Positions 19,246 to 28,307 are shown, counted from the first letter of the stretch. The stretch is DNA of 64,000 nucleotides from Neoroseomonas marina (GCF_012927745.1 NZ_JABBKX010000004.1:248001-312000), one strand, 5' to 3'. Translations and numbers: made by a program. The notes: generated by a model from the sequence alone, not told the origin.

Positions 19246-20364
19246 ATGCGCCGGATTCCCACGCGGACACTCCCCGCGACCCTCGTCCTGCTGGTGATCT
19301 TCGCGGCGATCCTGCCGTTGATCGCAAGCATTCCTGGCTTCCTAGCGGCATCCAGAACCAATGTGGGCGATCGCGCGGCCGTTAGCCTCACTGCCGCGGC
19401 GCGCCAGATCAGCGCCCGGCTCGGGGCCGGCATCGCCGAGCAATGGGCCGAGCTTCGCACCGTGGCCGGCTGGGCCGCGGCGGAGGGCGTCGGGGGAAGC
19501 CTGCCGCTACGCCTCGACGCAGCGAAGGAACTGAATGGGCGCCTGGCCTGGATGGGCATCGCCGCGCCCGACGGGCGCGTGCTCATCGCCACCCGCAGGA
19601 TCCTCGAAGGGCAGGACGTCTCGGCGCGGCCGTGGTTCCGCGCCGGCCTGCAGGGGGATTTCGCCGGGGACCTGCATGACGCGCTCCTCTTGGCACGCCA
19701 CCTCGCCCCCGCGCCGGGCGGCGAGCCGATCCGGCTGATCGACTTCGCCATGCCGCTGCGTCGCGCCGACGGCTCGCTCATTGGCGTGATCGGCAGCCAT
19801 GTGGACTGGGGTTGGATGCGCGACCGCGTGCGCCGCGCTCCCCTGCCGCCCGGCGTCGACGCGATGCTCGCCGCGCGGGACGGCACCGTCATCGTCGGGC
19901 CGGAAGGCCTCGAGGGCACCCGACTGACGCAGCGCAGCGCGCTGGCCGGCGGGCAGGGCGTCAGCACCGTCACGCAGGAACAATGGCCGGATGGTCGCCG
20001 CTACCTCGCCGCCGCCGTGCCGGCCGGGACCGCGGAGGGCGTCCCGGGCTTCGGCTGGACTGTCATCGTGCGCCAGCCGCCTGAAGCGGCCTTCGGCGAA
20101 GTGCGCTCGCTGGCCGGTGAGATCGGCGTGCCACTGCTGGCCAGCGGCGTGGTGATCCTGCTGGTCGGCCTGCTCGTCGCGCGCGCCGTCGCGAAGCCCT
20201 TTGGCCGCTTGGCGGATGCCGCCACCGCCCTGGCGGAAGGCCGGCTCGACAGCCCCGTCCCCGATACGCGCTCGACGCGGGAGGCCGCCCTGCTCTCGGC
20301 GGCCCTGGCGCGGCTCGACCGGCCCCCTGCGCAGGGCACCACTGCCGCGGGAGGCAAGGCATGA
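19246..20364 (+). CDS. Membrane sensor with extracytoplasmic Cache-like domain and HAMP, no output domain
   Basis: The 372-residue protein has an N-terminal membrane span (about 8-30), a periplasmic region of some 250 residues that looks like a double Cache sensor, and a second span (about 288-310). In the sensor region, MGIAAPDGRVLIATR and DVSARPWFRAGLQG match the usual Cache pattern. A HAMP-like helix (AKPFGRLADAATALAEGRLD) follows, and the protein then ends. A kinase, cyclase or methyl-acceptor domain would normally come next; none is present. It overlaps the next gene by 4 bases (ATGA), so it probably reports to, or regulates, the adaptor and glycosyltransferase. Ligand unknown. Confidence 0.75.
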   Translation: MRRIPTRTLPATLVLLVIFAAILPLIASIPGFLAASRTNVGDRAAVSLTAAARQISARLGAGIAEQWAELRTVAGWAAAEGVGGSLPLRLDAAKELNGRLAWMGIAAPDGRVLIATRRILEGQDVSARPWFRAGLQGDFAGDLHDALLLARHLAPAPGGEPIRLIDFAMPLRRADGSLIGVIGSHVDWGWMRDRVRRAPLPPGVDAMLAARDGTVIVGPEGLEGTRLTQRSALAGGQGVSTVTQEQWPDGRRYLAAAVPAGTAEGVPGFGWTVIVRQPPEAAFGEVRSLAGEIGVPLLASGVVILLVGLLVARAVAKPFGRLADAATALAEGRLDSPVPDTRSTREAALLSAALARLDRPPAQGTTAAGGKA

Positions 20365-21572
20365 ACCGCTGGGTCAAGGTCGGTGCGGGGATCCTCCTCC
20401 TCGCGGCCGGGCTATACGTCATCGTGGGCGAGCAGATGGCCGGCGTCTCGGCCGATGCCGTGGTGAATGCGCAAGTCGTCACGGTGCGCGCTCCGGTCGA
20501 CGGGATCATCAGCCTGCAGGTCCGCACCCTCGGCACGCGCGTCACCGCGGAGGAGCCGCTGGGCAACATCACCGACCCGCGCCCAGACGAGCTGCGCTTG
20601 ACCGATCTCCGCCAGACCCTCGCGCATGCCGAGACCGACCTGCGCCGCATCGAGGACCTGATCAACGCGCTCGTCGCCAGCCGCGCCGCCTATGCGCAGC
20701 AGGCGGAGGACTACGGCGTTGGCCGCACCCGACAGGTGGAGGCACGCTTGGCCGAGGCGACGGCGGCCCTCGAGGCTGCGCAGGCCCGGCTGCGCGAGGC
20801 GGACGCCACCATGCGCCGCGCGACCGACCTCAGCCGCCAGGGCATCCAGACCGCCGCCGACTTCAATCGCGCGCGCGCGGGGTTCGAGGTCGGCGGGCAG
20901 GAGGTGGAGGTGGCGCGCAACCGCCTGCTCTACCTGACCATCGAAGCCGACGCCGCGCGCCGCGGCGTCTTCCTCGGCGATTCCTACAACGACGCCCCGT
21001 CGTCCCAGCAGCGCGTGCGCGAGCTCGACCAGCGGATCGGCGAGCTCTCGGCCGAGGTGCGCGAGCGCAACCGCCGCATCGCGCAGCTCGAGGCCGCAGT
21101 CGCGGAGGAGCGCGTGCGCCTTGCCCGCTTTCGCGAAGCGCGTCTCATCGCCCCCGCGCCCGGCGTGCTGTGGGAGATCATGACGGGCAATGGCGAATAC
21201 GTCCGCCGCGCGCAGGACGTGCTGCGCCTGGTCGACTGCACGACCACGCTGGTGACGGCCAGCGTGCGGGAATCCGTCTACAACCGGCTCAAGGTCGGCG
21301 ACGCCGTGCAGTTCCGCCTGCTCGACGACGGGCGGATCTTCGAAGGCGTCGTCGCGCGCCTGGCCGGGTCGGGAGCTGAGACCATCTATCGCAGCCTCGC
21401 GGTCGGGCCGAGCGCGGAGCATCTCAAGCGCTTCGACGTCGCGGTCAGCGTGCCGGCGCTGGCCGCCGACCCCGAGCTCGCCTGCGCGGTGGGGCGGACT
21501 GGGCGGACGGTGTTCGCAGGCCGCCCGCTCGATGCGTTGCGACGGCTGATGTCGCAGTTCGGCCTCTTCTGA
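20361..21572 (+). CDS. HlyD/Alg44-like membrane-fusion adaptor
   Basis: This is a 403-residue single-span protein. The span (about 7-25) is followed by a split biotinyl/lipoyl-like domain (VTVRAPVDGIISLQVRTLG and later LIAPAPGVLWEIMTGNGEYV). Between the halves lie two long coiled-coil segments (about 75-150 and 210-265). A beta-barrel domain ends the protein. This is the layout of HlyD-type adaptors and of the periplasmic part of alginate Alg44. Coupled to a processive glycosyltransferase, it most likely guides nascent polysaccharide through the periplasm. Its start overlaps the sensor gene and its stop overlaps the synthase gene. Confidence 0.82.
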   Translation: MNRWVKVGAGILLLAAGLYVIVGEQMAGVSADAVVNAQVVTVRAPVDGIISLQVRTLGTRVTAEEPLGNITDPRPDELRLTDLRQTLAHAETDLRRIEDLINALVASRAAYAQQAEDYGVGRTRQVEARLAEATAALEAAQARLREADATMRRATDLSRQGIQTAADFNRARAGFEVGGQEVEVARNRLLYLTIEADAARRGVFLGDSYNDAPSSQQRVRELDQRIGELSAEVRERNRRIAQLEAAVAEERVRLARFREARLIAPAPGVLWEIMTGNGEYVRRAQDVLRLVDCTTTLVTASVRESVYNRLKVGDAVQFRLLDDGRIFEGVVARLAGSGAETIYRSLAVGPSAEHLKRFDVAVSVPALAADPELACAVGRTGRTVFAGRPLDALRRLMSQFGLF

Positions 21573-23551
21573 TGCTGTTGCTCGGGGACTATTCGGCGGC
21601 GCTTGCCCCAGCGCTGCTCGTCCTCGGCCTTGCGCTCGTGATCCTGCCGCTGTGCCGGCGGGATGATCCCGCAGTGCGCGTCACGCTGTGCGTGATCGCA
21701 TCGCTGCTCGCCTGGCGCTACATGGCCTGGCGCTTCGCTGAGACGGTGCCTGACCTCGACTGGACCTTCGACGCGCTGGTCGGCTGGGGCTTCGCGGTGC
21801 TCGAGGCGACGACGCTGCTCTCCTCGACGGTCGCCTTCCTGATCCTGACGCGTACCCGCAACCGCGCGCAGGAAGCCGACGACCATGCCGGCTGGTGGCG
21901 GCCGGCCCCCGCGCCCGTGGTGGACGTGCTGATCGCCACCTACAACGAGGAGGAGCCGATCCTCGAGCGCACCATCGCCGGGGCGTTGGCGCTACGCCAT
22001 ACAGGCACGCGCGTCTGGGTTCTGGATGACGGGCGGCGGGACTGGCTGCGGGCGCTCTGCGCTCGGCTCGGCGCGAACTACCTGACGCGCGCGGACAATT
22101 CGCACGCGAAGGCGGGCAACATCAACGCCGCCTTCGCGACGCTGCGCGCGCTCGATCGGCCGCCGGAGTTCGTCGCCGTGCTCGATGCCGACTTCGTGCC
22201 GCACAAGGACTTCCTCGACCGCGCGCTGGCGCTGTTCCACGACCCGAAGGTCGGGCTGGTCCAGACGCCGCAGCACTTCTTCAATCAGGACCCGATCCAA
22301 CAGAACCTCGGCCTTGGCCGCACCTACCCGGACGAGCAGCGCTTCTTCTTCGACCACGTCCAGCCCGCGCGCGACGCCTGGGGCCTCGCCTTTTGCTGCG
22401 GCACATCCTCGGTCATGCGGTGGGCGGCGCTCGAGGCGATCGGCGGTTTTCCGGTCGGCTCGGTGACCGAGGACTACCTCATCACCCTGCGCCTGCAGGA
22501 GGAAGGCTATGCCACGGTCTACCTGAACGAGCCGCTGACCGAGGGCCTGGCGCCCGAGGGGCTCGGCGAATACATCACCCAGCGCGGGCGCTGGTGCCTG
22601 GGGCTGATGCAGATCGTGCGTGGGCCGCTGGGGCCCTTCGCGCGCAACCGTCTTCGGCTGCGCGACCGCATCGGCCTGGTGGACAGCTTCCTCTACTGGG
22701 CGACCACCTATCCGTTCCGGCTGGCGTGCCTCATCACGCCGCTCGCCTACTGGTACTTCGGCATCACCGTCGTCAACGCGCCGGTCGCCGGGGTGATCGA
22801 GTATTTCCTGCCCTACTTCGTCGCCGTGCTGGTCGCGGTGAACTGGATCTCCGGCGGGCTGATCGTGCCGGTGCTGAACGACGTCAGCCAGCTGCTCGGC
22901 GCGAAGGAGATCAGCAAGGCGGTCGCGATCGGCATCGCGCAGCCCAAGGGGCACAAGTTCAAGGTCACGGCGAAGGGTGGCGATCGCACGCGCGTCGTCG
23001 TGCAATGGCCTTTACTGCGCCCGCTCCTCATCGTCTTCGTGCTGACCCTCGGCGGTCTGTTCTTCTCGCCCGCAACCGACATCGTCTTTGACCGTGACGC
23101 GGGAGATGGGAAGTGGGTGATCCTGGGCTGGACGATCTACAACCTCTTCGTGCTCGCCGCCGCGATGGCGGTCTGCATCGAGCTGCCGCGCGCGAGCACC
23201 GCACCGCGGATTTTGCCCGAACGCGTCGTGCTGCATACCATGTTCGGGGACGGCAATGCCTGGCTGATGCGCCTGACGACTGAGGACGCTTGGCTGCGCG
23301 GCGGCCCCTTCCTTTCATCGGGCGACACCTGCGAGGTTGTGATCGAGGGGGTGGGGCGCGTGTCTGCCAAGGTCACGCGCGTGGAACCGAGCGGTTCGGC
23401 GATCGCACTCATGCCCGACGAGGCGCAGCGAACGGCGCTGCTGGTCCGCCTACACACGCGCGAAGGCGCGACCGGCACGACCGAGGTCGATGTGGGCGGG
23501 CTCCTTACCGACCTCGCCCTGCGCGCCAGCCGGGGGTGGATGGGGCGCTGA
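21572..23551 (+). CDS. Processive family 2 glycosyltransferase, cellulose/alginate-synthase-like
   Basis: The 659-residue inner-membrane synthase has two or three N-terminal spans, a GT2 catalytic domain (about 110-360) and further C-terminal spans. Catalytic motifs are complete: VLDDGRRDW, the DXD in VLDADFVP, QTPQHFFN, TEDYL and the processivity motif QRGRW. After the last span is a beta-rich tail of about 110 residues where BcsA has PilZ. It has Arg residues (PRASTAPRILPER) but no DxSxxG, so c-di-GMP binding is doubtful. No bcsB, bcsZ or alg genes are present, so the polymer is unknown. Third gene of an overlapping operon. Confidence 0.88.
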   Translation: MLLLGDYSAALAPALLVLGLALVILPLCRRDDPAVRVTLCVIASLLAWRYMAWRFAETVPDLDWTFDALVGWGFAVLEATTLLSSTVAFLILTRTRNRAQEADDHAGWWRPAPAPVVDVLIATYNEEEPILERTIAGALALRHTGTRVWVLDDGRRDWLRALCARLGANYLTRADNSHAKAGNINAAFATLRALDRPPEFVAVLDADFVPHKDFLDRALALFHDPKVGLVQTPQHFFNQDPIQQNLGLGRTYPDEQRFFFDHVQPARDAWGLAFCCGTSSVMRWAALEAIGGFPVGSVTEDYLITLRLQEEGYATVYLNEPLTEGLAPEGLGEYITQRGRWCLGLMQIVRGPLGPFARNRLRLRDRIGLVDSFLYWATTYPFRLACLITPLAYWYFGITVVNAPVAGVIEYFLPYFVAVLVAVNWISGGLIVPVLNDVSQLLGAKEISKAVAIGIAQPKGHKFKVTAKGGDRTRVVVQWPLLRPLLIVFVLTLGGLFFSPATDIVFDRDAGDGKWVILGWTIYNLFVLAAAMAVCIELPRASTAPRILPERVVLHTMFGDGNAWLMRLTTEDAWLRGGPFLSSGDTCEVVIEGVGRVSAKVTRVEPSGSAIALMPDEAQRTALLVRLHTREGATGTTEVDVGGLLTDLALRASRGWMGR

Positions 23552-24232
23552 AAGGGCGCCGGGTCAGGAGGAGGAGGTTCACGATGGAGGAGCCGCAGCG
23601 TCTACCGAAGGTCTCATCCGATGCGTCGGGATGAACTGGCGCTGTGTGAAACGGCGCCTGCTCCACGGATCGGAGGGTCGGAACGGGACGTTCGCATCTT
23701 TCTGCACCTTGGATGCGAGGTGGATATGCAGGGAGTAAGAAGGCAGTCGAGGATATCGGATAATTCCACGCCCCCACCCCCACGGGTAGCCGCTCGACTT
23801 GGCACTCATCATAGTGCTGCCGGCTGGCTGACAGGGCGCAATCGCCTTCGCGCAATCGCGCCGGCCAGAGAACTTCCGTCCCCGGTTCCCACCGCTGCTC
23901 CATTATTCTCTCTCACAACCTGTCTCTCCTTCTGGAGCCACCGCGCTGAGGCGCAGCTTTGGCCAAGGGTTGCGGGCGAACCTTGATGGTTCGACAGCGC
24001 AACCAGCGCCGAATTTCGGCCGGAGAGAGCGGAGAGTCTCCGAACCTTGAGGGTAGGCCGATTTTACCCTCAAGCTTAAAGCTTTGAATTACGGTATTGT
24101 TTTTCGACTTCAGGTGCCGGAAGTCAGCAAATCGGTCGCTCCTCCAATCGCGCTGTTCTGCGAAATGTCGATCGACCACCAAGCTTTTGTGCGGCGTCGA
24201 AGTGCCGCTTTACCTCGCCATACTGGACGTCC
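23552..24232. other. Intergenic region at the left edge of the accessory segment
   Basis: No convincing gene is visible. Just after the synthase there is a GGAGGAGG sequence and a 16-codon frame (23584-23634), which may be a leader or a leftover. Two dyads lie at 24030-24074. A minus-strand frame at 23913-24182 shows no family and no good ribosome site. Confidence 0.4.
24030..24074. repeat. Two adjacent inverted repeats
   Basis: CGGAGA-G-TCTCCG (24030-24042) is followed by a perfect 10-bp inverted repeat CTTGAGGGTA (24046-24055) / TACCCTCAAG (24065-24074) with a 9-base loop. Neither side has a T-run, so a factor-independent terminator is unlikely. A protein-binding site or remnant element end is possible. 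Confidence 0.5.
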
Positions 24233-24775
24233 ATGGACGACATCGACCGCGTCTTCGCCCGCTTCAAGGACGACAAGCCAGAGCCGACGAACCGGCACGA
24301 AACGCTGAACATCCCTCGTCGCAACGGGGCCGGCAGCAGCAGGACCGTGGAAGTCGTGCACCTGCGATCCGGCACGGGGAGCAAGGATCGCCCACAGCGA
24401 TTGGACCCACGCGTCCGAGCCGCATCCTGGGAAGGCGGCTTTCGAACACAGCGACCGGTCGCGACGCCCGCGCCCACTGCGCCTGCCGCCGCCGCGACAG
24501 CGCCCACGACGCACGTGATGCCGGCTTGGGAACCTGCGGCGACCAAGGAGGCATCCTCGGCTCCCGGATCGATCAACGTGGCTGAAGCGCCCGATGCCGC
24601 CGCACGCCGCGGCCGAGGGCGGCCCCGCAAGGAGGTCCGCCCGACGCCGCCCGCGAGGCACGTGGCGGACCCGTTCGACGCCGATGACGATGGCGCCAAC
24701 TGCATGCGCTGCGGCTACGCTATCGAGCCGGCGCGCGAGAAGCGGGGCCTGACTACGTGCTCGGAGTGCGGGTAG
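24233..24775 (+). CDS. AT-hook and zinc-ribbon protein of unknown function
   Basis: The 180-residue protein has a charged N-terminus (MDDIDRVFARFKDD), a long Ala/Pro-rich linker (about 75-120), an AT-hook-like RRGRGRPRKE (about 124-133) and a C-terminal CX2C-X15-CX2C zinc-ribbon (CMRCGY...TTCSECG). Low-complexity linkers joining small DNA-binding motifs suggest a chromatin-associated or regulatory protein, which is inference. No partner gene is coupled to it; 263 bases without recognisable features separate it from the next gene. Confidence 0.6.
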   Translation: MDDIDRVFARFKDDKPEPTNRHETLNIPRRNGAGSSRTVEVVHLRSGTGSKDRPQRLDPRVRAASWEGGFRTQRPVATPAPTAPAAAATAPTTHVMPAWEPAATKEASSAPGSINVAEAPDAAARRGRGRPRKEVRPTPPARHVADPFDADDDGANCMRCGYAIEPAREKRGLTTCSECG

Positions 24776-25038
24776 TCCATCCATCACACCACCGGCTCGT
24801 CCCTTTCTCGCCGTGAGCCGAGCTGACGGCGCATGGTCGGCCAGCGTCCGTAGCGAGCTTTGGAGTTGTCTGTGCGGACCAGAGTTCGGAAGTCGCTCAG
24901 CAGAGGGCGCAGGGTCTCAGCACCTTGAGCGTACAAATCGACGCCGGAAGGCGACTCTCGTCCCCAAGGTCCGCCCCCAATTGTGTTGCGGAACCAAGGA
25001 CCGTGTGAGACGATTCACTTTATGTTCCGGGGGCGGGG

Positions 25039-25794
25039 ATGGCTGATTCCTCTGACATCGAGTGGACTGATGCAACCTGGAACCCGGTAACGGGCTGCAC
25101 AAAGATCAGTCCTGGCTGCGACAATTGCTATGCTGCACGGTTCTCGGAGCGCTTCCGAGGTACGCCAGGCCACCCTTTCGAGACCGGCTTCGATCTGACC
25201 CTGCGGCCTGAACGCCTCCAGCAGCCGTTGCTCTGGAAGCGGTCGCGCCGGATCTTCGTCAACTCCATGTCGGACCTGTTCCACAAGGGCGTCCCAACAC
25301 CCTTCATTGAGCAGATCTTCGACACGATGGAGCAGGCCCACTGGCATCAGTTCCAGGTACTGACCAAGCGTAGCAGTCTGATGCGCGATTTCCTGAGGCG
25401 CCGCTACACCACTCGGCCTGCTCCGGACCATCTCTGGTTCGGTGTGTCGGTCGAGGATCGCCTCCGACTATCACGCGTTCGTCACCTCCAGGCGGCCCCG
25501 GCCTCGGTGCGCTTTCTGTCGATCGAGCCGCTGATCGGCCGCATCGGCGCGCTCGATCTTGCCGGCATCCACTGGGTCATCGTCGGTGGGGAGAGCGGGC
25601 CGCGCCACCGACCCATGGACCCAGCCTGGGTGCGCGAGATCCGCGACCAGTGCCTCGCCGCCGGCGTGCCATTCTTCTTCAAGCAGTGGGGCGGGTTCCG
25701 TCCGACGCAGCAAGGCCGGACCCTGGACGGCCGTCTCTGGGACGAGTTCCCGCAGCCCCAGCAAACCTGGCCCGCCTTGGCCGCAGCCGAATGA
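25039..25794 (+). CDS. Phage Gp37/Gp68-family (DUF5131) three-Cys-motif protein
   Basis: The 251-residue protein starts MADSSDIEWTDATWNPVTGC, typical of the Gp37/Gp68 family. Its three cysteines (Cys20, Cys27, Cys30; CX6CX2C) resemble the cluster motif of radical-SAM enzymes. Later family motifs are FVNSMSDLFH, FQVLTKR, WFGVSVED and VGGESGPRHRPMDP. Proteins of this kind are found on phages and mobile regions; no reaction has been established to my knowledge. It overlaps its partner gene by 4 bases (ATGA). A GGGGGCGGGG sequence precedes the start. Confidence 0.9.
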   Translation: MADSSDIEWTDATWNPVTGCTKISPGCDNCYAARFSERFRGTPGHPFETGFDLTLRPERLQQPLLWKRSRRIFVNSMSDLFHKGVPTPFIEQIFDTMEQAHWHQFQVLTKRSSLMRDFLRRRYTTRPAPDHLWFGVSVEDRLRLSRVRHLQAAPASVRFLSIEPLIGRIGALDLAGIHWVIVGGESGPRHRPMDPAWVREIRDQCLAAGVPFFFKQWGGFRPTQQGRTLDGRLWDEFPQPQQTWPALAAAE

Positions 25795-26708
25795 GTGGCG
25801 AGGACTCGAGCCCGACGGTCGGCCCGTGGGCGCGCGAGAAGCTGGATGCGCTGGGCGCGTATCTCGACTTCTATACCAAGGTGCTCAAGAACCAGGGCCA
25901 CTGGGTCAGAAGCACGACCTTCGTGGATGCCTTTGCCGGGGCAGGCCGCGCGAGGCTGCGGCGGCGCTCCGATGAGGCGAGCGCCGATAGCCTTCTTGCG
26001 GAGCTCGATCCGCCGCCGATCGACGCTGAGGCGGAGCAGTACATCCACGGCTCGCCGCGCGTCGCGCTAAGCATCGCCAACCCCTTTACCCGCTACGTCT
26101 TCATCGAGCGTGACCCTGGCCGCGTCGCTGAGCTCGAGCAGCTGCGCCAGGAGTGCGGCGAGCGCTTCCGCATCGAGGTCCGGCCCGGACAGTGCGACGA
26201 GGAGCTGGACTCCTTACTGCAGGGCGATCTCGGCCGCTCGGGCCACCTCGCCGTTGTGTTTCTCGATCCGTTCGGGATGCAACTGTCCTGGGCGGTGATT
26301 GAGCGCCTAGCGGCGACGAAGCGCATCGAGGTGATGATCAACTTCACCCTTGGCATGGCGATCCAGCGCGTCCTGCCGCGCTCGGCTGAACTGCGGCCCG
26401 GCTGGCGCGAGACGCTAGACCGGTTCTTTGGATCGCTGGATTGGTACGGCCAGGTCTACGAGGAGAAGGCCGACCTGCTCGGGACAAAGACGGAGAAGCG
26501 CCGGGATGCAGGCCAGCGCCTGCTGGAGTGGTACCGGGGCCGGCTGAGGGCGGCGTTCGGGCATGTCTCCCCCGCTCGCCTGATCAAGAACACCAAGGGC
26601 GGGCATCTTTATTACCTGATCTGGGCCGGCCCCCATCCAAAGGGTCTCGACGGGGCGCGATACATTCTTACCAAGGGCGAAAAGTTGGGCCGGACCAGCG
26701 CGAGCTGA
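25791..26708 (+). CDS. tcmP: Three-Cys-motif partner protein TcmP
   Basis: The 305-residue protein belongs to the TcmP family, named for its regular pairing with DUF5131 proteins, as seen here. It has a methyltransferase-like Rossmann pattern: FVDAFAGAGRAR near residue 45, an acidic strand end YVFIERD, and FLDPFG (about 155), followed by a helical C-terminal part with LIKNTKGGHLYYLIWAG. The ATG at 25791 overlaps the upstream stop. Function is unknown; modification of a nucleic acid or nucleotide is a reasonable guess. It converges on the SIR2 gene with 191 bases between. Confidence 0.9.
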   Translation: MSGEDSSPTVGPWAREKLDALGAYLDFYTKVLKNQGHWVRSTTFVDAFAGAGRARLRRRSDEASADSLLAELDPPPIDAEAEQYIHGSPRVALSIANPFTRYVFIERDPGRVAELEQLRQECGERFRIEVRPGQCDEELDSLLQGDLGRSGHLAVVFLDPFGMQLSWAVIERLAATKRIEVMINFTLGMAIQRVLPRSAELRPGWRETLDRFFGSLDWYGQVYEEKADLLGTKTEKRRDAGQRLLEWYRGRLRAAFGHVSPARLIKNTKGGHLYYLIWAGPHPKGLDGARYILTKGEKLGRTSAS

Positions 26709-26899
26709 CGGACCGCGTCACGGCCGACAAGAGACTGACCGGCCTCGTCTCGCTGTGGTTCGATAGCTGCCCTTGCCTCGTGCGGGCCACCAGCGACTGC
26801 TACTGCCGACGTGGTCACCGTTCACAAGCATAAATTGATCGTCGGAGGCTGCCTTACATTCAGCGCTGGGCGAGACGCAGATGACTGGCGGCTTGGGGT

Positions 26900-27715
26900 T
26901 CATCCGGCCCCGCGCACCATCTCGAGTAGGCGGTCAAAAAACTCCGGCAGCGCCTCATCGGGATCCAGGGCGTCAGAGACGATCGGCGAAACCCCGCGGC
27001 TCTCCAGCACCTCCTCCTGAACGACGTCCGGTCGGACCAAGAAGATGAACGACCGCGGCCGCCGCTTCGCATAAGCCGTGCCGTCCCAGGTACGCTTGAG
27101 CTTGTAGAGAAGAAGGCGAAGATTCAGATCCTTGAGGCTGTACCCGACGAACAGGATTGTACGGCCGAGCACGTCCGACCGAAGCTTCAGGTCGAGTGGT
27201 GATTCAAATTCTAGCCGATCAAAATAATCAGTTTCGGTCAAGACGAGTGAGTTGTCATCCGAGAAGTCACCATGAAACTTGACGACATGGGTCTGGTCCG
27301 GTTTCGCATCCGCTATGTCGACCACCGATGCGATCTTCGAGACATCGTGTCCGCACAGCCGGAATACTCGCTCGAGATTGGCGTCGTAGTTCGTCGTGTA
27401 GATGAGGGGAAATCCGAGATCGACGATCTGGCGGTGGACCTTCGAGGCGAGCAGCTTTTCGTCGGTTACGTTCCAGCTCCTGTCCATCCAGCTGCGCAGG
27501 TCTCCGATGCTCCCCTTCCGTAGTTTGTAGAACTCTGCCACCTGCAGATAGTCTGCGCCTGGTCCAACCAGAATAGCGGGATCGAAATCCAACTCCCCGG
27601 CCATATGGTCGATCAACTCTCCCCACGACGGGAGGCCGAGCGGCTGAGACAAACCGGCCCCTACGAAAAGGATCACTCTTCGATCCCGAATCTCTCGTGC
27701 AAGCATATCAAGCAT
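26900..27715 (-). CDS. SIR2-domain protein (probable NAD-consuming defence effector)
   Basis: The 271-residue protein is built around a SIR2 domain: GAGLSQPLGLPSW near the N-terminus, TTNYD (catalytic Asn) and KFHGD (catalytic His), then LFVGYSLKDLNL. Bacterial SIR2 proteins of this type act as NADases in antiphage systems such as Thoeris and DSR; whether this one degrades NAD is inference. The start at 27715 overlaps the end of the HAM1-like gene by 8 bases and has a GGGG sequence ahead of it; 27706 is an alternative. It has no fused sensor domain, so the coupled gene may supply recognition. Confidence 0.85.
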   Translation of the reverse strand: MLDMLAREIRDRRVILFVGAGLSQPLGLPSWGELIDHMAGELDFDPAILVGPGADYLQVAEFYKLRKGSIGDLRSWMDRSWNVTDEKLLASKVHRQIVDLGFPLIYTTNYDANLERVFRLCGHDVSKIASVVDIADAKPDQTHVVKFHGDFSDDNSLVLTETDYFDRLEFESPLDLKLRSDVLGRTILFVGYSLKDLNLRLLLYKLKRTWDGTAYAKRRPRSFIFLVRPDVVQEEVLESRGVSPIVSDALDPDEALPEFFDRLLEMVRGAG

Positions 27716-28265
27716 TGGCTTTGCCCCGCAGGTGATCCGCAAGCGCATTTAGGGCAATCCGGCGCATCGATATGAGGTTCTTCTCCTCCCCCATCTCCGC
27801 GAAGGTCTGCTCATGTCCGTCCGGGACGAATACGCAGTCCCACTGGAAGGAGCGATCACCACGCGGCGCCGATGCAACGGTGCCGCGAATCTCGCCCTCG
27901 AAGTGATGGATCCGCCTGCCGTCGCAGTAGCCTATCCAAGTCTTAGCGGTGAGGCCACGTTTCTCCCCTCTGCCAAACAGTTCGCAGAACCGGTCGGCCT
28001 CCAGCGAATCCCAGAACGGTTGGGTTAGGCCACCCGGAAAGCCGTTCAGCGCATCGATATAGAGGCATGTATGCTCGACAAAGATTCTGTGGCCAATTCT
28101 TCCGAAGGCTCGCAGTGCCTTGTCCCTTACGATCGCTTTCACGTCCCGGGTCTGGATTTCATCGATCGAGACGCTGATCGGAATCACCTCCGCGCCTAGC
28201 GGCTCAAGGATCTTCCTCGCCTCATCGATCTTATGCCTGTTCTTCGAAAGAAATCTGATGCGCAT
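27708..28265 (-). CDS. HAM1/RdgB-like nucleoside triphosphate pyrophosphatase, divergent
   Basis: The 185-residue protein has the fold signature of ITPase/RdgB enzymes: FLSKNRHKIDEARKIL at the N-terminus, VEHTCLYIDALNGFPGGL in the middle, and a C-terminal FAEMGEEKN-ISMRRIAL segment. In well-studied members the middle motif is ED(T/S) and its Asp is catalytic; here it reads VEHT, so Asp is replaced by His and activity may be altered or lost. The ATG at 28265 has GGAAGG ahead of it. The gene is coupled to the SIR2 gene downstream and is divergent, by 42 bases, from the broken adenosine-deaminase gene. Confidence 0.83.
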   Translation of the reverse strand: MRIRFLSKNRHKIDEARKILEPLGAEVIPISVSIDEIQTRDVKAIVRDKALRAFGRIGHRIFVEHTCLYIDALNGFPGGLTQPFWDSLEADRFCELFGRGEKRGLTAKTWIGYCDGRRIHHFEGEIRGTVASAPRGDRSFQWDCVFVPDGHEQTFAEMGEEKNLISMRRIALNALADHLRGKANA

Positions 28266-28307
28266 CCCGCCTTCCACTTCACTGCAACGTCCTTATAGCC
28301 TCTCCCA

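Noticed and set aside
23584..23634. A 16-codon frame after a GGAGGAGG sequence
   Set aside because: The ribosome site is good, but the peptide has no features and the frame is too short to support without expression data; it is only noted in the gap entry.
23913..24182. A minus-strand open frame of 89 codons in the gap after the exopolysaccharide operon
   Set aside because: It covers the two dyads, shows no family and has no clear ribosome site.
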